Shown in pieces: positions 17,433 through 25,778 of a stretch of 64,000 nt of DNA; position 1 is the first letter of the stretch, and each line of letters opens with the position of its first letter. The stretch is from Chitinophaga sp. GbtcB8 (lineage in GTDB: Bacteria; Bacteroidota; Bacteroidia; Chitinophagales; Chitinophagaceae): NCBI RefSeq assembly GCF_019091455.1, contig NZ_JAGXJN010000002.1, positions 496,001-560,000 on the forward strand. Reading direction: 5' to 3'. The position numbers and the translations under genes are program-made. The notes beneath the pieces are model-generated. The model made no database searches, was not told where the DNA came from, and saw nothing but the letters and a program-made list of their open reading frames with translations.

Positions 17433-18815
17433 TTACTTCAGCGCTTCAATGGCCGATGCTGTTTTGTATAAAGGCTTACCCAGCAGGCGGCTGCCATCTC
17501 CCGTAATTAAAAAGTCTTCCTCTATACGTATGCCGCCAAAGTTGCGAAAGGCCTGTACTTTATCATAGTTAATAAAGTCCGTGTGTTTTTTAGCAGCCTG
17601 CCAGGCATCCATCAGTTCGGGAATAAAATATAATCCCGGTTCTACGGTCAGCACAAAACCCTTTTCCAGGGCGCGTCCCAGGCGTAATGATTTCAGGCCG
17701 AACTCCGTGCTTTTTACCAGTGTATCTGTATAACCTACATAGTTTTCGCCCAGGTCTTCCATATCATGTACATCATGCCCCATCATATGTCCTAACCCGC
17801 ATTGGAAGAACAGGGTATGCGCTCCCTGCGCAACGGCTTCCTTTACATCGCCTTTCATAAGGCCCAGGTCGCGCTGGCCTTCTGCCAGTTTTTCGCAGGC
17901 CAGCAAATGCACATCCCTAAACAGCATGCCGGGCCGCAGGGCGTCTATGGCTGCCTGTTGTGCGGCGGCTACAATATCATACACAGATCTTTGTATAGGG
18001 GTAAAGCTGCCATTCACGGGAAAGGTGCGGGTAAGGTCGCCGGCATAATGCAGGGGTGTTTCTGCTCCGCAATCGCACAGCACCATTTGCCCGTCCTTTA
18101 ATACGGTATCCTGGTAGTGGTTATGTAAGATCTGCCCATTCACCGTTAAAATAATAGGGAAGGAGAGGTTACCGCCGGAGCTTACTGCCACGCCATGTAC
18201 CCGGCCGGCCAGCTGTGCTTCCGTTAAACCTGCCTGCGCGCTGCGAATGGCTTCCAGCTGCATATCTACTGTAATGCCAATGGCTTTTTCTATTTCTGCT
18301 ATCTCTTCAGGCGCTTTAATGGCGCGTTGTGCTATTACCGCTTTTATGAGTGTTACAGATGCCTTGCTTTTCAGCGCAGCATAGGGAATGTTTAACCAGT
18401 CGCTGAGCTTTTGCGCATTATCTGCACGGTAAGGGGGCAGGAAATGTATGGGCTGTCCCTTAGCTTGCGCGGCTTTCAGCAGGCCATCCAGCGCTGCTAA
18501 AGGCTGCACTTCGGAGATGCCGGTTTTGGCTGCCTGGTCGCGGATGGTTTCTTTAGGGCCTGTCCATACCAGGTCGTCCATGGTAAGCTCATTACCAAAC
18601 AGCAGCTCTTTGTCATTGTCCACATCTATTACTGCTACCAGCGAGGGCCTGTCAATGCCTATAAAATACAGGAAAGAGCTGTCCTGCCGGAAATGATACA
18701 CATTATCCCGGTAGTTCATTCCCAGTTCCTCATTGCCCAATAATAAAATAAGGCCCTGGTTAACAGTGGCCTTCAGTTGGCGCCTTCTGGCGGTATAGGT
18801 ATCTTGCGTAAACAT
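17433..18815 (-). CDS. Xaa-Pro aminopeptidase (aminopeptidase P family)
   Basis: 460-residue M24B metallopeptidase removing N-terminal residues preceding proline. The N-terminal creatinase-like domain (about 1-170) is followed by the pita-bread catalytic domain with the five metal ligands in order: two Asp (LCDCGAE and YAGDLTR), His (GLGHMMGHDVHD), Glu (LTVEPGLYF) and Glu (GIRIEEDFL). No signal peptide, so cytosolic. A terminator hairpin sits 17 bp before its start codon, so transcription must begin very close to the ATG or read through. Confidence 0.93.
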   Translation of the reverse strand: MFTQDTYTARRRQLKATVNQGLILLLGNEELGMNYRDNVYHFRQDSSFLYFIGIDRPSLVAVIDVDNDKELLFGNELTMDDLVWTGPKETIRDQAAKTGISEVQPLAALDGLLKAAQAKGQPIHFLPPYRADNAQKLSDWLNIPYAALKSKASVTLIKAVIAQRAIKAPEEIAEIEKAIGITVDMQLEAIRSAQAGLTEAQLAGRVHGVAVSSGGNLSFPIILTVNGQILHNHYQDTVLKDGQMVLCDCGAETPLHYAGDLTRTFPVNGSFTPIQRSVYDIVAAAQQAAIDALRPGMLFRDVHLLACEKLAEGQRDLGLMKGDVKEAVAQGAHTLFFQCGLGHMMGHDVHDMEDLGENYVGYTDTLVKSTEFGLKSLRLGRALEKGFVLTVEPGLYFIPELMDAWQAAKKHTDFINYDKVQAFRNFGGIRIEEDFLITGDGSRLLGKPLYKTASAIEALK

Positions 18816-18831
18816 AAGGGTGAAGCTAATA

Positions 18832-18860
18832 AAAAATCCGGGAGTAACTCCCGGATTTTT
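18832..18860 (-). terminator. Terminator of the beta-helix lipoprotein gene
   Basis: A 13-bp perfect stem (18832-18844 with 18848-18860) and a 3-nt loop, flanked by A and T runs. It sits between the beta-helix gene stop and the aminopeptidase P start. Confidence 0.85.
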
Positions 18861-18863
18861 GTG

Positions 18864-20369
18864 TTATTGCAGCTCATCTGCGCCTGCGTCAATGGCGCCT
18901 ACCCTCCGGGATTCTCCGTCAATATCCGTTCCCGGGATCCGGGTAAACTCAGTACCCATATTTTTTGCCAGTGAATGAACCGACAAATGCAGGTTCAGAC
19001 TGGCTGGCACGGTATTTATAAAGCCCGGATCAATAGTGTTGGTAGAATGTGTTTCGGGCCTTACATACGTTCTCCAGGTAATGAGATCACTTATGAGGGT
19101 ACCATTATAACGCCACTGCCGCGTACCATCTGTGTAATACATGTTATGGTCGGCATAGGGATAGGAAGAGGAGGTGCTGTTTGCGCTCACAAATAGATCT
19201 GCCGGGCCGGCGTAGATGATATTGTTAAAGAGATTGGTGAACATACCATTCGTTTGTATGTCAACCTCCCCGTTCATACCTGTGGCAGGCGGTTGCTGGT
19301 TGTTATAATACAGGGTATTGTTCAGCACATAGCTGTTAGTGGCGCCGGCTGTACTGGCTGCATCTGTGCTGCCTATAGCGATGCCGCTGCCCTGGCAGAA
19401 CCAGATCATGTTATTGGTTAAGATATTGAGTGTGCCGGCAGAATAATTGATAACGCCGCCTGCCTGGATGCCAATGCCGTTGTTATGTATGTAGTTGGCA
19501 TCGGCAATTATGTTCAGGGCCCCCAGCAGGCTGATGCCGGCCTGTGTAACATTATAAACAGTATTACGCTGAATGGTACCTGCGCCAGGCTTTCTGTAAG
19601 CGCCATTCTCATAGCTGCCGGTTACGCTGATACCAATGTTTTCCCCGTTATAGATGGCATTGTTGCTGAAGGTAAAGGATGAAACGCTGCCCACTGCGCC
19701 CAGGTTAGCGCCGGTACCGGTTTGGCAGTCGCGGATGGTGTTGTTGGTTACCTGGATATCGCTCACCGGGTCGGCTGTGCTGCCGCTGAATAAAATGCCG
19801 TAGCTGTTGCCGGTTTGCGGAGCGCCTTCATAGTTAATGCCGTACACCTGGTTGTTATACAGCCGTGTAAAGTCTTTGCCGTTCGTTACCAGGATGCCCC
19901 TGGGGTTACCGGTGCTGCTTTTAAAATTACAGATGTCAAAACCATCTATCGCAATATACTGCGCGCTGTCAATGGTTACCAGGCCTTCATCGGCCGTTAC
20001 GCTAAGCCCTGTGCCGCTGATGATAGCGGTTTCACCGGGATACTCTTTTAATGTAACAAAGCTGCCTTTTACACCGGATACGGGGAAATGTACTTTCTCA
20101 ATATAAGTGCCGCCGCGCACAAATACCGTATCACCGGGCGTTACCACTGTAAGGGCTTTATTAATGGTGCGGAAAGGCGTGCCCAGGCTGCCGTCAGCAG
20201 CGTCATCGCCAGTGGTGGATACATAATAATTAATACCGGTCAACAGTGCAGTAGCGCCTGTTTTGTTGTTATAGAGGGTATTGTCTTTTAACCCGGGCTC
20301 CATTTGGGGTTTGTAACAGGACAAGAGGGTTGTGCTGCATGCCAGCAGCCATACAAGGTGTTTTTTCAT
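18864..20369 (-). CDS. Right-handed parallel beta-helix lipoprotein
   Basis: 501 residues beginning with a lipoprotein signal (lipobox LLSC, Cys18). After a short linker comes the usual start of a DUF1565/pectate-lyase-like beta-helix (YYVSTTGDDAADGSLGTPF, then TVFVRGGTY). Repeating rungs follow, rich in Asn and Gly (NNTIRDCQTG, NNAIYNGENIG, RNTVYNVTQAGI, NNMIWFCQGSGI), ending in GAIDAGADELQ. Such proteins bind or cleave polysaccharides at the cell surface or periplasm. No clear catalytic signature of a pectate lyase is seen, so it may be a binding protein. Confidence 0.88.
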   Translation of the reverse strand: MKKHLVWLLACSTTLLSCYKPQMEPGLKDNTLYNNKTGATALLTGINYYVSTTGDDAADGSLGTPFRTINKALTVVTPGDTVFVRGGTYIEKVHFPVSGVKGSFVTLKEYPGETAIISGTGLSVTADEGLVTIDSAQYIAIDGFDICNFKSSTGNPRGILVTNGKDFTRLYNNQVYGINYEGAPQTGNSYGILFSGSTADPVSDIQVTNNTIRDCQTGTGANLGAVGSVSSFTFSNNAIYNGENIGISVTGSYENGAYRKPGAGTIQRNTVYNVTQAGISLLGALNIIADANYIHNNGIGIQAGGVINYSAGTLNILTNNMIWFCQGSGIAIGSTDAASTAGATNSYVLNNTLYYNNQQPPATGMNGEVDIQTNGMFTNLFNNIIYAGPADLFVSANSTSSSYPYADHNMYYTDGTRQWRYNGTLISDLITWRTYVRPETHSTNTIDPGFINTVPASLNLHLSVHSLAKNMGTEFTRIPGTDIDGESRRVGAIDAGADELQ

Positions 20370-20630
20370 GGTACGTTAACTTTTAATTTGGGTAAGGGTA
20401 TTGGGTTTTAAACATTATAAACAGATACCGGCCGGGTTGCCAGTTTATATTGTCCGCATACAAACTTTAATGGAAGATAAACCAATTGTTGCATGCAGTC
20501 CCTCATATGAAAAGCGTAAAATTGCTGTGGAATTGTTAAAATTAAATACTACGGTAACCCCTATATTAAATAACATCCGGAGTGTTACGCATGCAATTTG
20601 CTGGTTATCATACAACACGTATAAATATCG

Positions 20631-20638
20631 TAAATTTG
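20631..20638 (+). promoter_or_regulatory. -7 element next to the AraC start codon
   Basis: TAAATTTG matches TAnnTTTG and ends seven bases before the ATG at 20646. If used, the transcript starts at or one or two bases before the ATG (leaderless). The -33 element is not obvious. Confidence 0.4.
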
Positions 20639-20645
20639 CAGAGAT

Positions 20646-21377
20646 ATGAGCTACCGCGAATATACACCTCATCCGCAGCTGCGCAGTTATATAGACGCTT
20701 ACTGGACCGTGCAAACAGCTGCCCATGACCTGCCTGCGCCGGAAAGGATCTTACCGGACGGCTGCGTAGATATTATTTTTAACCTGGGTACAGCGGTAGC
20801 TGTTAACCCGCAGCTCATAATGGCCACCGGAGGCACTTACCTGGTAGGTACTATGACGCGTTTTTCCGCCTCCATGCGGCAGCCCGCTACCAGCTTATTA
20901 GGCATCCGTTTTAAGCCGGGCTGTTTTACCGCGTTTTACGATCTTTCCCTGGAAACTATCACAGACCGCATTATCCCTTTTAACAGTGGTTTGATCACCG
21001 GTATAACGTTTGAGCCTGATGTGCTGGACAAGCTGTTGCTGGATAAAATAAAAACTGTTCCGCACAGCCTTTTACCCGTTATTGCAGACCTCTATCATTA
21101 TAAAGGACAGCTTAGCATGGACCGGCTGGCTAAAAAACATTTCATGCATAACCGGCAGCTGGAACGGCAGTTCAAGCAACAAACGGGCATCAGCCCCAAA
21201 GCCTTTGCCAACCTGGTAAGGTACCGCTTTGCATTACAGCATATTAAGGAACACCGGGCCGGCGCCAGCCTGCAGGACATTGCCTTTGAATATGGTTATT
21301 ATGATCATGCGCACCTGAGCAACGAGATCCGGAAGTATACCGGCCTGCAGCCCTCCGGCCTTCATCTAAAATCATAA
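20646..21377 (+). CDS. AraC family transcriptional regulator with DUF6597-type sensor domain
   Basis: 243 residues. The N-terminal half matches the DUF6597 domain found in many AraC proteins (PHPQLRSYIDAYW, RILPDGCVDIIFNLG, LLGIRFKPGCF). The C-terminal helix-turn-helix pair is intact (SMDRLAKKHFMHNRQLERQF and ASLQDIAFEYGYYDHAHLSNE). It is divergent from the beta-helix gene and followed closely by a small DUF3820 gene. The effector and target are unknown. Confidence 0.9.
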   Translation: MSYREYTPHPQLRSYIDAYWTVQTAAHDLPAPERILPDGCVDIIFNLGTAVAVNPQLIMATGGTYLVGTMTRFSASMRQPATSLLGIRFKPGCFTAFYDLSLETITDRIIPFNSGLITGITFEPDVLDKLLLDKIKTVPHSLLPVIADLYHYKGQLSMDRLAKKHFMHNRQLERQFKQQTGISPKAFANLVRYRFALQHIKEHRAGASLQDIAFEYGYYDHAHLSNEIRKYTGLQPSGLHLKS

Positions 21378-21396
21378 ATCTAAAATCCCAAATTCA

Positions 21397-21404
21397 TATA
21401 TTTG
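21397..21404 (+). promoter_or_regulatory. -7 element immediately before the DUF3820 start
   Basis: TATATTTG matches TAnnTTTG and ends three bases before the ATG at 21408. Either transcription starts inside the ordinary start codon region, or the match is fortuitous and the gene is read from upstream. Confidence 0.3.
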
Positions 21405-21407
21405 TTC

Positions 21408-21638
21408 ATGGAACTTGCACAGCCCAACCCGGAGATATTACAACAGTTAGTGACCATGAAAATGCCCTTTGGTAAGTACAAAGACACTGTGCTTTGCGAT
21501 CTGCCGGTATCTTACCTGGAATGGTTTCCGCGCAAAGGCGGTTTCCCAAAAGGCAAGCTGGGCATGCTGCTGGAAACGTTGTACGTGATCAAGACCAACG
21601 GCCTCATGTTCCTGCTGGATCCTTTGCGGCGTAAATAA
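21408..21638 (+). CDS. DUF3820 family small protein
   Basis: 76 residues from the ATG at 21408; a TTG two codons earlier is less likely. The protein carries the DUF3820 core MPFGKYKDTVLCDLPVSYL, then EWFPRKGGFPKGKLG. The family is widespread and has been linked to a quorum-sensing-regulated virulence factor fold, but its molecular role is not established. It lies 30 bp after the AraC gene on the same strand. Confidence 0.88.
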   Translation: MELAQPNPEILQQLVTMKMPFGKYKDTVLCDLPVSYLEWFPRKGGFPKGKLGMLLETLYVIKTNGLMFLLDPLRRK

Positions 21639-21661
21639 CAAATCGTTTAACCTTACCTGGT

Positions 21662-22657
21662 ATGAACCGGAACTTATATATTTTCCACGTTATTATACTA
21701 TTTTGTGCCTGTAATTCCCGTGATATGAGAACGATCGGCACCATTGAGCAGGCAGACAGCAGCCTGGATTCCATACTGCATAAAGATGCTCCCATAGAAA
21801 TTATTGCGGAAGGTTTTGACTGGTCCGAAGGGCCGTTGTGGATCCCTGCGCATAACATGCTGCTGTTCTCCGATATCCCGAAGAACAAAGTATGTAAATG
21901 GACGGCAGACAAAGGGCTGGAAACTTACCTTACACCCTCCGGTTATACCGGCACTACGCCACGCGGGGGAGAAGTAGGCTCCAATGCCCTGATCCTGGAC
22001 CTGCAGGGCCGCCTGGTGTTATGCCAGCATGGCGACCGCCGTATGGCGCGTATGGATGCCCCGCTGGATAAACCTGCATCTAAATTCATTTCCCTGGCAG
22101 ATAACTATGGCGGCAAAAAGTTTAACAGTCCCAATGATGCCATTATGCGTAGCAACGGCGACCTGTTTTTTACTGATCCGCCTTATGGCATGGAAAAACA
22201 GAACGAAGACCCTGCCCGTGAGCTGCCTTTTCACGGCGTGTTCAAAGTGGCCACAGACGGTAAGGTAACCTTACTCACGGACTCGCTTACACGCCCTAAC
22301 GGACTGGCATTAACGCCGGATGAAAAAACGCTCATCGTAGCTAACTCTGATCCTAATAAAGCCATATGGTATATGTTTGACCTGGCTGAAAATGATTCGC
22401 TGGCGAACCCGCGCATTCTGCGGGATGTAACGGCCGAAGGGAAAAAAGAAGGCGGCTCACCCGATGGTTTTAAGATAGACCGTAAGGGTAATATTTTTGC
22501 TACCGGCCCCGGTGGCGTATGGATCTTTAACAGCAGCGGCAAATTATTAGGGAAGATAAAAGTACCGGTAGCCACCTCCAATTGCGCCCTGGCAGAGGAT
22601 GATACGGTATTGTACATTACCGCCAGCAAATATGTGCTGCGGGTAAAGATGCGCTAA
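21662..22657 (+). CDS. SMP-30/gluconolactonase-like lipoprotein
   Basis: 331 residues with a lipoprotein signal (LFCAC, Cys at about 17), then a six-bladed beta-propeller of the SMP-30/LRE family. Typical motifs are FDWSEGPLWIP, FNSPNDAIMRSNGDLFFTDP and RPNGLALTPDEK. Members hydrolyse lactones such as gluconolactone with Ca2+ or Zn2+ ligands (Glu of SEGP, Asn of SPND, Asn of RPNG, Asp of SPDG), all of which appear present. A periplasmic or outer-membrane location is inferred from the lipobox. A Gfo/Idh gene follows after 83 bp and may share a sugar pathway. Confidence 0.88.
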   Translation: MNRNLYIFHVIILFCACNSRDMRTIGTIEQADSSLDSILHKDAPIEIIAEGFDWSEGPLWIPAHNMLLFSDIPKNKVCKWTADKGLETYLTPSGYTGTTPRGGEVGSNALILDLQGRLVLCQHGDRRMARMDAPLDKPASKFISLADNYGGKKFNSPNDAIMRSNGDLFFTDPPYGMEKQNEDPARELPFHGVFKVATDGKVTLLTDSLTRPNGLALTPDEKTLIVANSDPNKAIWYMFDLAENDSLANPRILRDVTAEGKKEGGSPDGFKIDRKGNIFATGPGGVWIFNSSGKLLGKIKVPVATSNCALAEDDTVLYITASKYVLRVKMR

Positions 22658-22740
22658 ACGTGCCACTCATCACAACCCCGGCACAGCGCGCGGCTTTTTT
22701 TATACTTTGTACGTTCAACGTTCACTAAAATTCCATACTC

Positions 22741-23817
22741 ATGCAACGCTGCCGTTTATTATTGATGCTGTTACTCGTTTTCCACTTTTCCGCCATCGCG
22801 CAGCAGGTATCCCTGCAGGTAGCGCTGGCCGGCCTTAACCACGACCATGTGCACCTGATCCTGGGCCGCTATCGCAAAGGCGAAGTAAAGATCCTGGGTA
22901 TTGCGGAAAACGATGAACAGCTGATCCAGCGCATGAAAAAACGCTACCAGCTGCCGGATAATATCTTTTATAAAGATGTGCCCTCCATGCTGGCTAAAAT
23001 AAAACCGGATGTAGTGCTGGCCTATAATCCCATTGCCGATCACCTGGCTGTGGTGGAAGCCTGCGCCCCCAAAGGCATACCGGTGATGGTGGAAAAACCG
23101 CTGGCCGTATCCGTACAGCAGGCGCAGCGCATAGCCGCACTCTCCGCACAATACCATGTGCCCGTGCTCACCAATTATGAAACCACCTGGTACAATACCA
23201 ACCAGCAGGTGCAGGATATGGTGAACAACCAGCACACCATTGGCCCCATCCGCAAAATGATAGTACATGACGGCCACGAAGGCCCTAAAGAAATAGGCTG
23301 CAGCCCCGACTTCCTGAAATGGCTCACCGATCCGGTAAAGAACGGCGCAGGCGCATTAATGGACTTTGGCTGTTATGGCGCTAACTTAATGACATGGCTG
23401 ATGCACGGTAAAGCACCGGTAGCAGTAAGGGCCGTTACACACCAGATAAAACCCGATGTATATCCCAAAGTAGATGATGATGCCACCATTCTGCTGGAAT
23501 ACCCGGATGCCACCGGCATCATAGAAGCCTCCTGGAACTGGCCTTTCAGCATTAAAGACCTGGAAGTGTTTGGCAAAACCGGTTACCTGCATGCGCTGAA
23601 CATGCATAACCTGGTAGGCCGCCAAAAGGATAGCACCTACACCGTGGAAGTAAAAACCGCGCAGTACCAGGATAACCTCACTTACCTGCAGGCTGTGCTG
23701 AAAGATGGTTTTAAACCGGGTAATGATCTGTCGTCATTAGAGAATAATATTATTGTGGTAAGGATACTGGAAGCAGCGCGTAAGTCGGCAAAGGAAGGGA
23801 AACGGGTGGTGTTGTAG
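22741..23817 (+). CDS. Gfo/Idh/MocA family oxidoreductase with Sec signal peptide
   Basis: 358 residues. A cleavable Sec signal (1-20, ending AIAQ) precedes a Rossmann-like domain whose dinucleotide loop is GLNHDHVH rather than GxGxxG. The family's catalytic lysine motif is present (VMVEKPLAVSVQQA), and the C-terminal alpha/beta domain has GALMDFGCYGANL. Gfo/Idh enzymes are usually cytosolic NAD(P)-dependent sugar dehydrogenases; a secreted member would need a cofactor carried across or tightly bound, as in glucose-fructose oxidoreductase. Substrate unknown. Confidence 0.88.
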   Translation: MQRCRLLLMLLLVFHFSAIAQQVSLQVALAGLNHDHVHLILGRYRKGEVKILGIAENDEQLIQRMKKRYQLPDNIFYKDVPSMLAKIKPDVVLAYNPIADHLAVVEACAPKGIPVMVEKPLAVSVQQAQRIAALSAQYHVPVLTNYETTWYNTNQQVQDMVNNQHTIGPIRKMIVHDGHEGPKEIGCSPDFLKWLTDPVKNGAGALMDFGCYGANLMTWLMHGKAPVAVRAVTHQIKPDVYPKVDDDATILLEYPDATGIIEASWNWPFSIKDLEVFGKTGYLHALNMHNLVGRQKDSTYTVEVKTAQYQDNLTYLQAVLKDGFKPGNDLSSLENNIIVVRILEAARKSAKEGKRVVL

Positions 23818-23833
23818 GGGATAAGAGGTTTTC

Positions 23834-23864
23834 TTTGAAATAAAGGTAAAAATACTTACCTTTG
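23834..23864 (+). promoter_or_regulatory. higBA promoter with overlapping operator
   Basis: TTTG at 23834-23837, 19 nt, then TACCTTTG at 23857-23864: a full match to the Bacteroidota promoter consensus. A perfect 8-bp inverted repeat (AAAGGTAA 23842-23849, TTACCTTT 23856-23863) fills the spacer and covers the -7 element, the position of an autorepressor site. The toxin ATG is 25 nt downstream. Confidence 0.75.
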
Positions 23865-23888
23865 GCGTTAGTAACGAAATACGTATGT

Positions 23889-24170
23889 ATGATCGTATCT
23901 TTTGGAAATAAGGAAACCGAAAAAATATGGAATGGTGAGTGGTCAAAGAAATTGCCGAATGGGATACAGGAAATAGCAAGAAGAAAGTTAAGGATGTTGA
24001 ATAACTCGCAGCATTTAAATGATCTGAAGATACCACCGGCAAATAAGCTGGAAAAGCTTTCAGGGAATATGAAAGAGTTTTACAGCATACGGATCAATGA
24101 TCAATGGAGGATTATTTTTAAATGGAGCAGTGGAAATGCTGCGGCAGTGGAAATTATAGATTATCATTAA
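23889..24170 (+). CDS. higB: HigB-type RelE-superfamily mRNA interferase toxin
   Basis: 93 residues from the ATG at 23889 (an earlier in-frame codon at 23862 lies inside the promoter). The sequence has the HigB/RelE pattern: FGNKETEKIW near the start, a middle helix (IARRKLRMLNN), KLSGNMKEFYSIRINDQWRI and a hydrophobic C-terminal strand ending EIIDYH. Relatives cleave ribosome-bound mRNA. The higA gene starts 12 bp downstream, the normal toxin-first order. Autoregulation is supported by the palindrome over the promoter. Confidence 0.9.
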   Translation: MIVSFGNKETEKIWNGEWSKKLPNGIQEIARRKLRMLNNSQHLNDLKIPPANKLEKLSGNMKEFYSIRINDQWRIIFKWSSGNAAAVEIIDYH

Positions 24171-24182
24171 AAGCCTATTGCC

Positions 24183-24482
24183 ATGAAAAGACTAAAAAAT
24201 ATCCACCCGGGAGAAATATTGCAGGAGGAGTTCTTAACACCCATGAATATTTCAGCATATAGATTAGCCAAGGATATTAATATTCCGCAAACACGCGTTG
24301 CAGCAATATTAAAGGGCGCTCGCAGAATTACTGCCGATACCGCCCTGAGGCTTAGCATCTATTTTGGTACTTCGCCTAAGTTCTGGCTGGGCCTGCAGGA
24401 TGATTATGATGTAGAAGAAGAAAAACTGGCCAAGGGCCAGGAGTTTGATGCCATCAAACAATATACCAACCCGGCTGCTTAA
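24183..24482 (+). CDS. higA: HigA family antitoxin (XRE-type DNA-binding)
   Basis: 99 residues, matching the HigA addiction-module signature: NIHPGEILQEEFLTPMNIS, then a helix-turn-helix (RLAKDINIPQTRVAAILKG) and RRITADTALRLSIYFGTSP with FWLGLQDDYD. It neutralises HigB by direct binding and represses the operon. The unit closes with a clear terminator at 24502. Intact toxin and antitoxin suggest a functional module. Confidence 0.93.
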   Translation: MKRLKNIHPGEILQEEFLTPMNISAYRLAKDINIPQTRVAAILKGARRITADTALRLSIYFGTSPKFWLGLQDDYDVEEEKLAKGQEFDAIKQYTNPAA

Positions 24483-24501
24483 GATCATTTTAAAAACAGG
24501 C

Positions 24502-24538
24502 AAAACCGCATAACCTTTAGGTTTTATGCGGTTTTTTT
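24502..24538 (+). terminator. Terminator of higBA
   Basis: AAAACCGCATAA pairs with TTTTATGCGGTTT across a short loop, followed by seven T. It ends 20 nt after the higA stop. Confidence 0.88.
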
Positions 24539-24574
24539 GTTTTATTGAGAACACAATCCAAAATCTACCGCTTC

Positions 24575-25774
24575 ATGAAGAACCTCTTGCCCCGGCGCCT
24601 GGCCTTGTGCTGCGTTGTATTATTATTTTCTGAAAGCGCCCTCAATGCCCAGGCATATAAAAAGCTGCATGAAAAGGCTGTGCTGGTGGATACGCATAAC
24701 GATGTACTTTCCTCCGCCACCATGCGCGGACTGGATATTTCACAGGACCTGCGCGGCAAAACACATTCTGACCTGGCCCGTTTTAAAGAGGGCGGGGTAG
24801 ATGTACAGGTGTTTTCCATTTTCTGCGATGAACGTTTTGGAAAGGATACCGCTTTCAAATTTGCCAATATAGAGATCGATTCCCTGTACGCCATTACCGC
24901 ACGTAACGCCGATAAAATGGCGATGGCGTTTACCCCAAAGCAATTGGACTGGGCCGTAAAACAGCATAAGCTGGCAGCCATGATAGGCGTGGAAGGCGGG
25001 CATATGATAGCCGGCGATATTGCTAACCTGGATAGCCTGTACAAACGCGGCGCGCGTTACCTGACCCTTACCTGGAACAACTCTACGGAATGGGCCAGCT
25101 CTGCCAAAGATGAATCAGGCGATAGTGTGCGTAACGCGCATAAGGGGCTGAACGATTTTGGCAAACAGGTAGTGCGGCGCATGAACCAGCTGGGCATGAT
25201 GGTAGACCTCTCGCATGTAGGCGAGCAAACCTTTTGGGACGCCATTCACACCACCACCAAACCGGTGCTGGTATCGCACAGCTGCGCATATGCGCTTTGC
25301 CCCGTGTTCCGCAACCTGAAGGATGAGCAGATCAAAGCAGTTGGCGCCAATGGCGGCGTAATACAGGTGAACTTTTATTCCGGTTTCCTGGACAGCACCT
25401 ATTTCCGGCGGCAAAAGGAGTTCATTGCCCGGCATCAGCAGGATGCAGACGCCCTGAAACAAAGCAGCAAAGCAGCGTATGAGATCCAGGAGGAGCTATA
25501 CCGCAAATACCCTGCAGAAGCAGAACAGCTGCGGGCGCCCTTTAATTTGCTCATTGATCATATTGACTACATAGCTAAGCTGGCCGGGGTGGAGCATGTA
25601 GGGCTGGGATCCGACTTTGACGGGATTGAAGCCCCGCCGCAACAGCTGAACGGTGTAGAGGACTACCCGTTAGTGACCAAAGCATTACTGGAAAGAGGAT
25701 ATACAAAGAAAGACATCCGCAAAATATTAGGCGGAAATTTTATACGGGTATTTAAGGCCAACAGCAAAAAATAA
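24575..25774 (+). CDS. Membrane dipeptidase (peptidase family M19), secreted
   Basis: 399 residues from the ATG at 24575; the upstream TTG adds ten residues before a normal signal peptide. A Sec signal (ending SALNAQA) is followed by the renal-dipeptidase fold with its binuclear zinc ligands: VDTHNDVLS (His-x-Asp), the bridging Glu in VEGGHM, SHVG/LVSHSCAYAL histidines and GLGSDFDGI. Such enzymes split dipeptides, including those with a C-terminal D-residue. A D-aminoacylase gene begins five bases after the stop, which points to D-amino-acid-containing peptides. Confidence 0.92.
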   Translation: MKNLLPRRLALCCVVLLFSESALNAQAYKKLHEKAVLVDTHNDVLSSATMRGLDISQDLRGKTHSDLARFKEGGVDVQVFSIFCDERFGKDTAFKFANIEIDSLYAITARNADKMAMAFTPKQLDWAVKQHKLAAMIGVEGGHMIAGDIANLDSLYKRGARYLTLTWNNSTEWASSAKDESGDSVRNAHKGLNDFGKQVVRRMNQLGMMVDLSHVGEQTFWDAIHTTTKPVLVSHSCAYALCPVFRNLKDEQIKAVGANGGVIQVNFYSGFLDSTYFRRQKEFIARHQQDADALKQSSKAAYEIQEELYRKYPAEAEQLRAPFNLLIDHIDYIAKLAGVEHVGLGSDFDGIEAPPQQLNGVEDYPLVTKALLERGYTKKDIRKILGGNFIRVFKANSKK

Positions 25775-25778
25775 TTGT

